From assembly GCA_900318535.1 (NCBI GenBank), contig ONKU01000001.1, positions 1-64,000 of the forward strand: a DNA stretch of 64,000 nucleotides, read 5' to 3'. A program made the translations under genes and the position numbers. Shown here piece by piece: positions 1 to 6,986 of the stretch. The stretch is from an uncultured Prevotellaceae bacterium (GTDB taxonomy: Bacteria > Bacteroidota > Bacteroidia > Bacteroidales > Muribaculaceae). The notes below the pieces were generated by a model. The model was not told the DNA's origin. It saw only the letters and a list, made by a program, of their open reading frames with translations, and searched no databases. Position 1 is the first letter of the stretch. Every line of letters starts with the position of its first letter.

Positions 1-290
1 GCGCATGATCTCGATGAACGCGTCACGGCCGGGCATGCTGCCGGTTGACTCGAACAGGTTCTTGATGATCAGATAAAGCTTCACGCAGCCTAAGCCCGGG
101 TTGGACTCGCGCAGGTCCCTTGCCTTCTCCACAATCAGCGGCTCGATGGCCTCGTTGGCAAAAGCCTTGTTCTCACGGTGCTTGTAAAAAGCCTGTCTGC
201 TGTAACCAAACAGTCCGGTAAGAGTGCCCAATCCGTTCTTGGGGCACTCCCGCCGGAGCAGACTTACTGTTTGGTGCCAGATTTTTTTCT
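1..290 (-). pseudogene. IS3-family transposase OrfB, 5' part (cut by window edge)
   Basis: Read on the minus strand, this frame is open from the window edge up to the slippery A7 run and encodes an IS3-type OrfB N-terminus, with a typical GYSRQAFYKH segment and then charged helical sequence. The DDE catalytic core would lie beyond the left edge. It has no good start of its own. It continues in the -1 frame from OrfA through AAAAAAA at 282-288, as expected for a frameshifted OrfAB transposase. Because OrfA lacks its N-terminal helix-turn-helix, the element is probably defective, although what lies to the left cannot be seen. Confidence 0.7.
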
Positions 291-536
291 TATCGGGATG
301 TTGAATGTCTCCTCGGCCACATCTATCATCTTGCTGTAGGCCTTGGCGCGGAGTTCCTCCATCTCGGCGCGTTTCTCAGCCTGGCGGAGCCGCTCCTTCA
401 GTTCCCTGATCTGGTCATCCTTGCTTTTGTTGGCCATATCTGAAGGGTTTACATTATTTTCCTGCAAAGATAGCGATTGTGCTTCACTTATATGTGAAGC
501 CAGCCAGGAAAAAAACGTCGCCTCGGCATTGATCAT
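264..536 (-). pseudogene. IS3-family transposase OrfA, N-terminally truncated
   Basis: The C-terminal half is a charged heptad-like helix (DDQIRELKERLRQAEKRAEM) followed by KMIDVAEETFNIPIRKKSG, the typical OrfA ending of Bacteroidetes IS3 elements, where OrfA multimerises. Full-length OrfA proteins begin with a DNA-binding helix-turn-helix; here only about 90 residues are open before a stop at 573-575 and no such motif is visible. The 5' end therefore seems lost, close to the 3' end of dnaK. The start is arbitrary: ATG codons at 536 and 437 are both possible. The stop lies just after the A7 slippery site, so normal decoding gives OrfA and a -1 slip gives OrfAB. Confidence 0.65.
282..288 (-). 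other. Programmed -1 frameshift site (A AAA AAA)
   Basis: On the minus strand seven A residues lie in the OrfA frame as AGA-AAA-AAA, a perfect X-XXY-YYZ slippery heptamer. A -1 slip joins OrfA to the open OrfB frame (reading IRKKIWHQ across the joint). This is the standard expression strategy of IS3-family elements. Confidence 0.7.
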
Positions 537-587
537 GTATTGCACCACGCCATCATAACGAATATTAACCTTTTAAATACTTATAAA

Positions 588-2516
588 TTACTTCACTTCT
601 TCATAGGTTGTGTCCTCTACATTGTCGCCGCCCTGGCCCGGGTTGCCGCCCTGCTGGGGACCACCCTGGAAGCCGCCCATGTTGTTGGGATCGAAGCCAG
701 CGCCTTGAGGTCCGCCTTGTGCGCCACCGGCCTGCTGATACATCTTCTCGAACAGCGAGTTCAGTTCAGCACTTGCCGTGTCGATGGCAGCGAGGTCTTG
801 GCTCTTGTGAGCGTCCTTGAGTTTGCCCAGGGCACCCTCGATCTGGCTCTTGATGTCGGCGGGCAGCTTATCGCCACTGTCCTTGAGCACCTTCTCGGTT
901 TGGAAGATGAGGGCGTCGGCACCGTTGATCTTGTCGATGCGCTCCTTCTCGGCGGCATCGGCGGCGGCGTTGGCGGTAGCCTCGTCCTTCATGCGCTGGA
1001 TCTCGGCGTCGCTCAGGCCACTGGAGGCCTCGATGCGGATGCTCTGCTCCTTGCCGGTAGCCTTATCCTTGGCGCTGACGTTCATGATACCGTTGGCATC
1101 CACCTCAAAGGTCACCTCGATCTGCGGAATACCGCGGGGAGCGGGAGCGATGCCGTCCAGGTGGAAGCGGCCCAGTGTCTTGCAGTCCTTAGCCATGGGA
1201 CGCTCGCCCTGCAGCACGTGGATTTCTACCTCGGGCTGGTTGTCGGCAGCGGTCGAGAAGACCTGACTGCGGCGAGCGGGAATCGTGGTGTTGGCCTCGA
1301 TGAGCTTGGTCATCACGCCACCCAGCGTCTCGATACCCACACTCAGGGGCACTACATCGAGCAGCAGCACGTCCTTGACGTCGCCGGTGAGCACACCGCC
1401 CTGGATGGCGGCACCCACAGCCACAACCTCGTCGGGGTTAACGCCCTTGGACGGAGCCTTGCCGAAGAATTTCTCGACAATCTGCTGTACGGCGGGGATA
1501 CGGGTCGAACCGCCCACGAGGATCACCTCGTTGATGTCGCTGGTGCTCAGGCCGGCATCGGCAAGAGCCTTGCGGCAGGGTTCGATGGTGCTCTGGATCA
1601 GGTCATCGCACAACTGCTCAAATTTGGCACGCGTCAACGTCTTTACCAAGTGCTTGGGCATGCCGTCGAGCTGCGTGATATAAGGCAGGTTGATTTCGGT
1701 GCTGGTGGAGCTGGAGAGCTCGATCTTGGCCTTCTCGGCAGCCTCTTTCAGGCGCTGCAGGGCCATGGGATCCTTGCGCAGGTCCATGCCGTTCTCCTGC
1801 TGGAACTCCTCGGCCAGCCAAGTGATGATGCGCTGGTCAAAGTCGTCGCCGCCCAGGTGGGTGTCACCATTGGTGGCCTTCACTTCAAACACGCCGTCAC
1901 CAAGTTCCAGGATCGAAATATCAAATGTACCGCCACCCAGGTCAAACACGGCAATCCTCTTGTCGCTGTTGTCCTTGTCCAAGCCATAGGCCAATGCGGC
2001 AGCAGTAGGTTCGTTCACGATGCGCTGCACCTTCAGTCCGGCAACCTCACCGGCTTCCTTGGTGGCCTTGCGCTGAGCGTCGTTGAAATAGGCAGGCACG
2101 GTGATGACAGCCTCGTCAACGGTGGTGCCCAGGTAATCCTCGGCAGTCTTCTTCATCTTCTGGAGAATCATGGCCGAAATCTCTTGCGGGGTGTACTGGC
2201 GGCCGTCAATCTCGACGCGAGGCTGGTTGCTGCCGTTGTTCACCACCTTGTAGGGCATGCGCTCCACATCCTTCAGGACGTGGTCATACTGCTCGCCCAT
2301 GAAGCGTTTGATAGAAAATACGGTACCCGTGGGGTTCATGATGGCCTGACGCTTAGCGGGATCGCCCACGATGCGCTCGCCACCATCCTTGAAAGCAACT
2401 ACCGAAGGCGTCGTGTTGCGGCCTTCGCTGTTGGGAATTACAACAGGCTTGGTGCCTTCCAGAACCGAAACACACGAGTTGGTTGTTCCTAAATCGATAC
2501 CAATAATCTTACCCAT
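588..2516 (-). CDS. dnaK: Molecular chaperone DnaK (Hsp70)
   Basis: The protein has 642 residues, the usual DnaK length. It starts [16 protein letters not shown], the Hsp70 phosphate-1 loop, and carries the [22 protein letters not shown] and [10 protein letters not shown] nucleotide-binding motifs. The substrate-binding beta domain and helical lid follow, then a Gly/Gln-rich disordered tail ending EEVK, a close variant of the conserved EEVD-type end. It is an ATP-driven cytoplasmic chaperone that works with DnaJ and GrpE, neither of which is in the window. It stands alone with a long leader, and the region at 2668-2721 looks like a sigma-54 promoter with palindromes. A 650-residue antisense frame across it is a codon-bias shadow. 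Confidence 0.99.
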   Translation of the reverse strand: MGKIIGIDLGTTNSCVSVLEGTKPVVIPNSEGRNTTPSVVAFKDGGERIVGDPAKRQAIMNPTGTVFSIKRFMGEQYDHVLKDVERMPYKVVNNGSNQPRVEIDGRQYTPQEISAMILQKMKKTAEDYLGTTVDEAVITVPAYFNDAQRKATKEAGEVAGLKVQRIVNEPTAAALAYGLDKDNSDKRIAVFDLGGGTFDISILELGDGVFEVKATNGDTHLGGDDFDQRIITWLAEEFQQENGMDLRKDPMALQRLKEAAEKAKIELSSSTSTEINLPYITQLDGMPKHLVKTLTRAKFEQLCDDLIQSTIEPCRKALADAGLSTSDINEVILVGGSTRIPAVQQIVEKFFGKAPSKGVNPDEVVAVGAAIQGGVLTGDVKDVLLLDVVPLSVGIETLGGVMTKLIEANTTIPARRSQVFSTAADNQPEVEIHVLQGERPMAKDCKTLGRFHLDGIAPAPRGIPQIEVTFEVDANGIMNVSAKDKATGKEQSIRIEASSGLSDAEIQRMKDEATANAAADAAEKERIDKINGADALIFQTEKVLKDSGDKLPADIKSQIEGALGKLKDAHKSQDLAAIDTASAELNSLFEKMYQQAGGAQGGPQGAGFDPNNMGGFQGGPQQGGNPGQGGDNVEDTTYEEVK

Positions 2517-2667
2517 AATTAAATCTCTCTTTCTTTCTTTTATATGTTTTTAATGTTGTTAATTCTATTTAGTTGTAAGTTCTTAGTTGTTAGTTTTAAG
2601 TATGATTACTATCGACTAAAAACTGAACTCTGATGACTGTTTTCACACAAGTCACCGACCCATACCT

Positions 2668-2683
2668 TGCAAACGGTGTGCCA
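2668..2683 (-). promoter_or_regulatory. Candidate sigma-54 (-24/-12) promoter of dnaK
   Basis: The minus strand reads TGGCACACCGTTTGCA, matching the sigma-54 consensus TGGCAC-N5-TTGCA with exactly ten bases between the invariant GG and GC. Transcription would begin near 2655, giving a dnaK leader of about 140 nt. No good TTTG/TAnnTTTG housekeeping promoter was seen closer to dnaK. Confidence 0.6.
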
Positions 2684-2686
2684 AAA

Positions 2687-2721
2687 GTGACAGGCTGACA
2701 CATTGTCAGCAAATCTGTCAG
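2687..2721. promoter_or_regulatory. Nested palindromes next to the dnaK promoter
   Basis: The inner palindrome is CTGACA-CAT-TGTCAG (2695-2709, perfect 6-bp arms). It is flanked by outer arms GTGACAG (2687-2693) and CTGTCAG (2715-2721). The array begins four bases from the -24 element. It could bind an enhancer-binding protein, although such sites usually lie further upstream, or a heat-shock repressor. It is not the CIRCE (HrcA) element. Confidence 0.5.
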
Positions 2722-2755
2722 TATAGTGCCCGATGCTTAACATCCGCGCCCATGG

Positions 2756-2840
2756 GCCTCACGCTAAGGCGCGAAGACGCGAAGTCAGGGCAGACAGAAA
2801 TAATTGGCCGACAACTAAAATCTGCGGCTTTGCGTGAGGC
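2756..2840. repeat. Dispersed GCCTCACGC element, copy A (full)
   Basis: The element starts GCCTCACGCTAAG and ends CTTTGCGTGAGGC, imperfect terminal inverted repeats around about 60 nt with further gaCGCgAAG motifs. Related copies lie at 6899-6966 and 37853-37881. It has no coding capacity of its own and resembles a REP- or MITE-like intergenic repeat. Confidence 0.65.
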
Positions 2841-2907
2841 TGAGTCGCTGGACAGTCACACGTGTTCTCGCGAAAAAAAGGAAAAAATTCGTTTTTTCTT
2901 GTCATTC

Positions 2908-2939
2908 TGTTCGTCTTGTATTATCTTTGCCTGTTGGAA
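2908..2939 (+). promoter_or_regulatory. Promoter of the udk operon
   Basis: CTTG (2908-2911), a 20-nt spacer and TATCTTTG (2932-2939) match the Bacteroidetes TTTG / TAnnTTTG promoter with one mismatch in the -33 box. It lies about 55 nt before the udk ATG. Confidence 0.6.
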
Positions 2940-2994
2940 TTGTGCCAAGGGGCATGATTCATTATAATGTGTGACTCTAAATCAAGTTAATGTT

Positions 2995-3615
2995 ATGATT
3001 ATCATCGGAATTGCCGGCGGAACCGGCTCAGGTAAAACCACAGTGGTGCGCAAAATCATGGAACGTCTTCCCGAAGGCGAGGTAGGCGTGATTTCACAGG
3101 ACTCCTATTATAAGGACTCAAGCCATGTGCCCCCCGAAGAGCGTCAGAACATCAACTTTGATGAGCCTGCTGCCTTTGACTGGAACCTGCTGCTGGAGCA
3201 CGTGAAGATGCTCAAGAAGGGTGAATCCATCGAGATGCCCACCTATAGTTATCTGACTTGCTCGCGCCAGAAAGAAACGGTGCCCATGGGCCCGCACGAC
3301 GTGGTGCTCATCGAGGGCATTATGGCACTGAGTGACCCCCGTCTGAGGAAAATGATGGACATCAAGGTCTTTGTTGACGCCGACGGCGACGACCGCCTGA
3401 TCCGCGTCATCTCGCGCGACTGCATCGAGCGCGGCCGCACGGCCGAGGCCGTTATCGACCGCTACCAGCGCGTCTTGAAGCCCATGCACCAGCTGCACAT
3501 CGAGCCGACGAAGAAATTTGCCAACATCATCATCCCCGAGGGCGGCAACAACGAGGTGGCCATCAACCTGATTACCGACTATATCAAGGGCCGCCTGACC
3601 ACAAACAAGAAATAA
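2995..3615 (+). CDS. udk: Uridine kinase
   Basis: This 206-residue P-loop kinase phosphorylates uridine or cytidine to UMP/CMP in pyrimidine salvage. Walker A is GGTGSGKTT close to the N-terminus, followed by the SQDSYYKD segment and the lid-region [12 protein letters not shown]. The ATG at 2995 is preferred over an in-frame GTG at 2971 because the protein then begins directly with the first beta strand (MIIIGIAGG) and has the normal family length. The stop overlaps the next start (TAATG), so the lptB-like gene is probably translationally coupled. Confidence 0.95.
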   Translation: MIIIGIAGGTGSGKTTVVRKIMERLPEGEVGVISQDSYYKDSSHVPPEERQNINFDEPAAFDWNLLLEHVKMLKKGESIEMPTYSYLTCSRQKETVPMGPHDVVLIEGIMALSDPRLRKMMDIKVFVDADGDDRLIRVISRDCIERGRTAEAVIDRYQRVLKPMHQLHIEPTKKFANIIIPEGGNNEVAINLITDYIKGRLTTNKK

Positions 3616-4466
3616 TGAAACTGCCCTGGCAACACAACAGTCAACCCCAGGACGAGGGCAAGACCGGTGTCAAGCCCAGTGACAAAGCTACCGTGGCCCG
3701 CCTGAAGGCGTCGGGCGACGAGGGTACGCTTGTGCTCAGCACCGACAACCTGGTGAAAAAATACCGCCAGCGCACCGTGGTCAACCACGTGTCGATCAAT
3801 GTGCATCAAGGCGAAATCGTGGGACTGCTGGGACCCAACGGAGCCGGCAAGACCACGACCTTCTACATGACCACGGGCCTTGTCACCCCTAACGAGGGAC
3901 GCGTGTTCCTGAACGATGTGGACATCACTACCCTGCCGGTTTACCGCCGCGCCCAGCTGGGCGTGGGTTACCTGCCGCAGGAGGCTTCGGTATTCCGCAC
4001 CCTGAGCGTTGAGGACAACATCCGCACCGTGCTGGAGATGACCGACCTCACTCCCGCCGAGCAGAAAGACCGGCTGGAGCAGCTTATCAGCGAGTTCCAC
4101 CTGCAAAAGGTGCGCAAGAACCTGGGTAACCGCCTGTCGGGTGGCGAGCGCCGCCGCACCGAGATTGCCCGCGGCCTGGCCATCAATCCGCACTTCATCA
4201 TGCTGGATGAGCCTTTTGCCGGTGTGGACCCCATTGCCGTGGAGGACATCCAGAGCATCGTCTATAGCCTGAAGAGCAAGAACATCGGCATCCTGATCAC
4301 CGACCACAACGCTCCCGAGACGCTGAGCATCACCGACAGGGCCTACCTGCTGTTTGAGGGCAAGATCCTGTTCCAGGGTACCAGCGAGGAACTGGCCGAG
4401 AATCCGACCGTGCGCGACAAGTACCTGGGCCACAACTTCGTCTTCCGCCGCAAGAAATTTGACTAA
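3615..4466 (+). CDS. lptB: LPS export ABC transporter ATPase LptB
   Basis: This ABC ATPase powers lipopolysaccharide extraction from the inner membrane with LptF and LptG. Walker A is GPNGAGKT (73-80), the Q-loop glutamine about 122, the signature LSGGERRR (174-181), Walker B IMLDEP (195-200) and the switch His 231. The FMTTGLV and LPQEASVF segments are LptB-like. At 283 residues it is about 40 longer than the Escherichia coli protein because of a polar N-terminal extension of roughly 40 residues. The start is supported by the 1-nt overlap with udk. Confidence 0.93.
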   Translation: MKLPWQHNSQPQDEGKTGVKPSDKATVARLKASGDEGTLVLSTDNLVKKYRQRTVVNHVSINVHQGEIVGLLGPNGAGKTTTFYMTTGLVTPNEGRVFLNDVDITTLPVYRRAQLGVGYLPQEASVFRTLSVEDNIRTVLEMTDLTPAEQKDRLEQLISEFHLQKVRKNLGNRLSGGERRRTEIARGLAINPHFIMLDEPFAGVDPIAVEDIQSIVYSLKSKNIGILITDHNAPETLSITDRAYLLFEGKILFQGTSEELAENPTVRDKYLGHNFVFRRKKFD

Positions 4467-4481
4467 ATAGGTTCTATCGAG

Positions 4482-5069
4482 ATGAAAATCGGGATTTTTG
4501 GCGGGTCATTCAACCCGATACACAGTGGACATGCCATCATCGCCCACCACATCATCAGCAGTGGCGCCGTAGACCGGCTGTGGCTGATGGTATCGCCCGT
4601 CAATCCGTTGAAGGTCGGTCTTGAACAGCAAGTGGCCGACACCGACCGCCTGCGCATGGTGGAGATGGTGACCAGGCCGCTGGAGAATGTCGAGACCTCG
4701 GCTTTTGAGTTCACGATGCCCAAGCCGTCCTATACCATCGACACGCTGAACGCCCTGCAAGCCAAATTCCCCGACGACGAGTTCTATCTGGTCACCGGTG
4801 CCGACAACTGGGCAATCTTTGACCGCTGGCGCAACAGCGAGGAAATCCTGGCCAAGTACCATCTGCTGGTGTATCCCCGACTGGGCTATGACGTCGTGAT
4901 TCCCGAGGAACTGCGCGACCGCGTGTCGCTGGTTGACGCGCCCATCATCGAATTGTCGTCGACCGCAGTGCGTGAACGTCTTGCCCAAGGGCTAAGCGTG
5001 CGCTACTACGTGCCCGACGAGGTATTAAGTTATATTGAACGAAAAGGGCTTTATAGGATTAGTGATTAG
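4482..5069 (+). CDS. nadD: Nicotinate-nucleotide adenylyltransferase
   Basis: The protein adenylates nicotinate mononucleotide to NaAD in NAD synthesis. It has 195 residues, the normal size. The nucleotidyltransferase motif GSFNPIHSGH is at 8-17 and the C-terminal phosphate-binding SSTAVRERL at 159-167. It lies 15 nt after lptB and is likely in the same operon. Its TAG/TGA region falls inside a GATTAGT tandem microrepeat that separates it from the DUF5063 gene. Confidence 0.95.
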   Translation: MKIGIFGGSFNPIHSGHAIIAHHIISSGAVDRLWLMVSPVNPLKVGLEQQVADTDRLRMVEMVTRPLENVETSAFEFTMPKPSYTIDTLNALQAKFPDDEFYLVTGADNWAIFDRWRNSEEILAKYHLLVYPRLGYDVVIPEELRDRVSLVDAPIIELSSTAVRERLAQGLSVRYYVPDEVLSYIERKGLYRISD

Positions 5070-5079
5070 TGATTAGTGA
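5055..5079 (+). repeat. Tandem (ATTAGTG)n microrepeat at the nadD stop
   Basis: About three copies of ATTAGTG lie in tandem across the nadD stop codon and run up to the next gene. Each unit contains TAG or TGA in more than one frame. Confidence 0.6.
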
Positions 5080-5081
5080 AA

Positions 5082-5582
5082 ATGGATAAACTGACACCCA
5101 ACGAGCTGGCGTTTATCGCCCTTGCCAACGAGTATTGCCATGCGATGGAACGTGTGGGCGAATTTGAGTCACGCGACCAGTTTGTGGCCCAGATGCTGAA
5201 ACTGCTGCCCCGCCTGTACATCACCGTCAACGACATCGAGGACGACAACTACAGCGAGGAATTCATCGACTCGGCACTGGACGAGGATGTCTATGACCTG
5301 GTGCGCGACCGCGTGGCGCAGGTCATGGCCGAGGAGGACATCTACCTGGAAGTCTTTCTCGAGGACATGAAATACAGCGACACGCCCATCTCGGCCTCGG
5401 TGTCGGAGAACCTTGCCGACCTGTACCAGGAATTCTTTAACCTGATACACTCGATACAGGACGCCCTCACCGAGACGCAGCACGAGATGCTGTGCCAATG
5501 CAAAATCAACTTCATCAACTACTGGGGACAGACCTTGTGCAACGTCCTCAGGGCACTGAATGCCATATATTACGGAATTTAA
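5082..5582 (+). CDS. DUF5063 family protein
   Basis: This 166-residue acidic, helical cytoplasmic protein has no signal peptide. Its N-terminus (NELAFIALANEYCHAMERVG) and the later YWGQTLCNVLRALNA segment resemble the DUF5063 family of Bacteroidetes, whose function is unknown. The ATG at 5082 is chosen over a GTG two codons upstream. It lies 13 nt after nadD, with 12 nt before the aminopeptidase, so it is probably co-transcribed. No catalytic motif can be seen. Confidence 0.8.
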   Translation: MDKLTPNELAFIALANEYCHAMERVGEFESRDQFVAQMLKLLPRLYITVNDIEDDNYSEEFIDSALDEDVYDLVRDRVAQVMAEEDIYLEVFLEDMKYSDTPISASVSENLADLYQEFFNLIHSIQDALTETQHEMLCQCKINFINYWGQTLCNVLRALNAIYYGI

Positions 5583-5594
5583 ACTATCAGCAAT

Positions 5595-6893
5595 ATGAAA
5601 AAGACAGATAAATATGTGAGCTCGCTGCTCGAGTTCCTGGATAACAGCCCCTGCAACTTCCTGGCTGTGGACACCGTGAAGAAAATCTTGACCGCCAACG
5701 GCTTCAAGGAGAAGAAAATCGATGACAAAATGACCGCCAAGGCTGGTGAGAAGTACTTTTTCACCAAGAACGACAGCGCCATCTTTGCCGTGCAGGTGGG
5801 CAAGAAAAAGCCTGCCGATACAGGCTTCAAAATCATCGCTGCCCACAGCGACTCGCCCTGCTTCCGCATCAAACCGGCGAGCGAGATTCCCGGCGACGGC
5901 GGCATCCTGCGCCTGAACACCGAGGTCTATGGCGGCCCGATTCTCTATACATGGTTTGACCGCCCCCTGTCGCTGGCAGGCCGCGTGCTGCTCAAGGGCA
6001 AAGACGCCTTGCACCCCGTGACCAAGCTGCTCAAGGTGGACCGCCCGCTCATGTGCATCTCGCACCTGGCCATCCACTTCAACCGCGCCGTCAACGAGGG
6101 CAACCACCTGTCGAAGCAAAAGGACATGCTGCCCATCCTGGCCAAGATCAACAAGGACATGGAGTGGCGCAACACCCTGCTCAACCTCGTGGCCGATGAG
6201 CTGCAGGTCGAGGCAGAAGACATTCTGGATTTTGACCTGATGCTCTATGACGTGAGCAAGGCCAGCCTGTTCGGCCTGAACAACGAGTTCATCTCGGCCG
6301 GCCGCCTCGATGACCTGAGCATGGTGCATGCCGCCATCACGGCCATCACCGAGGCCAAGGACAAAGACGCGACGCTGGTAGCAGCCATCTTTGACAACGA
6401 GGAGACGGGCAGCGGCACCAAGCAGGGCGCACACTCGCCCGTGCTGGGCAATATGCTGCTCAGGCTCGTCATGGCACTGGGAGGCGACTTTGAGGACTTT
6501 GGACGCGCCATTCACCGTTCGTTCATGGTGTCGGCCGACAATGCCCATGCTTTCCATCCCAACTATGCCGAGAAATATGACCCGACCAACCATCCCGCCC
6601 TGGGCGGCGGCCCGTGCATCAAGGTGAACGCCAACTGCAAGTACATGAGCGACGCCCATTCGGCAGCGATCTTCAAGAGTCTGTGCGAGAAAGCCGGTGC
6701 CCCGTTCCAGTACTTCGTGAACCACAGCGACATGGCTGGCGGCTCGACGCTGGGCAACATCTTGACCGGTCAGCTCGACATCGAGGGCGTTGACGTGGGT
6801 AATCCCGTGCTGGCCATGCACTCGGTGCGCGAAACCGGCTCGTGTGACGATCATGTGAACATGATCAAGGTGATGAAGTGCTTCTTCGCCTAA
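5595..6893 (+). CDS. apeB: M18 family aminopeptidase
   Basis: This 432-residue cytosolic metallo-aminopeptidase trims acidic or neutral N-terminal residues from peptides. Two-zinc-site motifs are visible: AAHSDSPCFRIKP (His84, Asp86), a RLDDLSMVHA segment, the catalytic glutamate pair in DNEETGSGTKQG, SADNAHAFHPNY, and the C-terminal MHSVRETGSCDDH. The length fits the family. A dispersed repeat begins six bases after the stop codon. The symbol is given by family membership only. Confidence 0.92.
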   Translation: MKKTDKYVSSLLEFLDNSPCNFLAVDTVKKILTANGFKEKKIDDKMTAKAGEKYFFTKNDSAIFAVQVGKKKPADTGFKIIAAHSDSPCFRIKPASEIPGDGGILRLNTEVYGGPILYTWFDRPLSLAGRVLLKGKDALHPVTKLLKVDRPLMCISHLAIHFNRAVNEGNHLSKQKDMLPILAKINKDMEWRNTLLNLVADELQVEAEDILDFDLMLYDVSKASLFGLNNEFISAGRLDDLSMVHAAITAITEAKDKDATLVAAIFDNEETGSGTKQGAHSPVLGNMLLRLVMALGGDFEDFGRAIHRSFMVSADNAHAFHPNYAEKYDPTNHPALGGGPCIKVNANCKYMSDAHSAAIFKSLCEKAGAPFQYFVNHSDMAGGSTLGNILTGQLDIEGVDVGNPVLAMHSVRETGSCDDHVNMIKVMKCFFA

Positions 6894-6898
6894 AATGG

Positions 6899-6966
6899 GC
6901 CTCACGCTAAGACGCGAAGGCGCTAAGTCTTTATTATTTCTTTGCGGCTTAGCGACTTAGCGTGGG
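6899..6966. repeat. Dispersed GCCTCACGC element, copy B (full)
   Basis: It begins GCCTCACGCTAAGACGCGAAG, as copy A does including the preceding ATGG, and ends CTTAGCGTGGG in inverted orientation. It fills almost the whole gap between the aminopeptidase and the ABC-F gene. The arms could form a hairpin acting in either direction. Confidence 0.65.
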
Positions 6967-6986
6967 ACTAGTATAATGGCTAGGGT

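Larger units (their letters stand above)
2517..2994. other. Divergent intergenic region dnaK / udk
   Basis: This 478-nt region contains no convincing gene. It holds an AT-rich dnaK leader, a sigma-54-like promoter with nested TGACAG/CTGTCA palindromes for dnaK, one copy of the GCCTCACGCTAAG dispersed element at 2756-2840, and a TAnnTTTG-type promoter for udk. A 71-codon frame at 2752-2967 is a translation of the repeat and is not counted as a gene. Confidence 0.7.

Noticed and set aside
540-2492. 650-residue open frame antisense to dnaK
   Set aside because: It mirrors dnaK almost completely, has no start context and a low-complexity Leu/Ala/Val composition typical of the complement of a codon-biased gene.
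2752-2967. 71-residue frame in the dnaK/udk gap
   Set aside because: Its N-terminus is simply a translation of the dispersed GCCTCACGC repeat, and the rest covers the udk promoter.
5169-6905. 578-residue minus-strand frame over the DUF5063 and M18 genes
   Set aside because: It spans two clear plus-strand genes, has shadow-like composition, and no family pattern.
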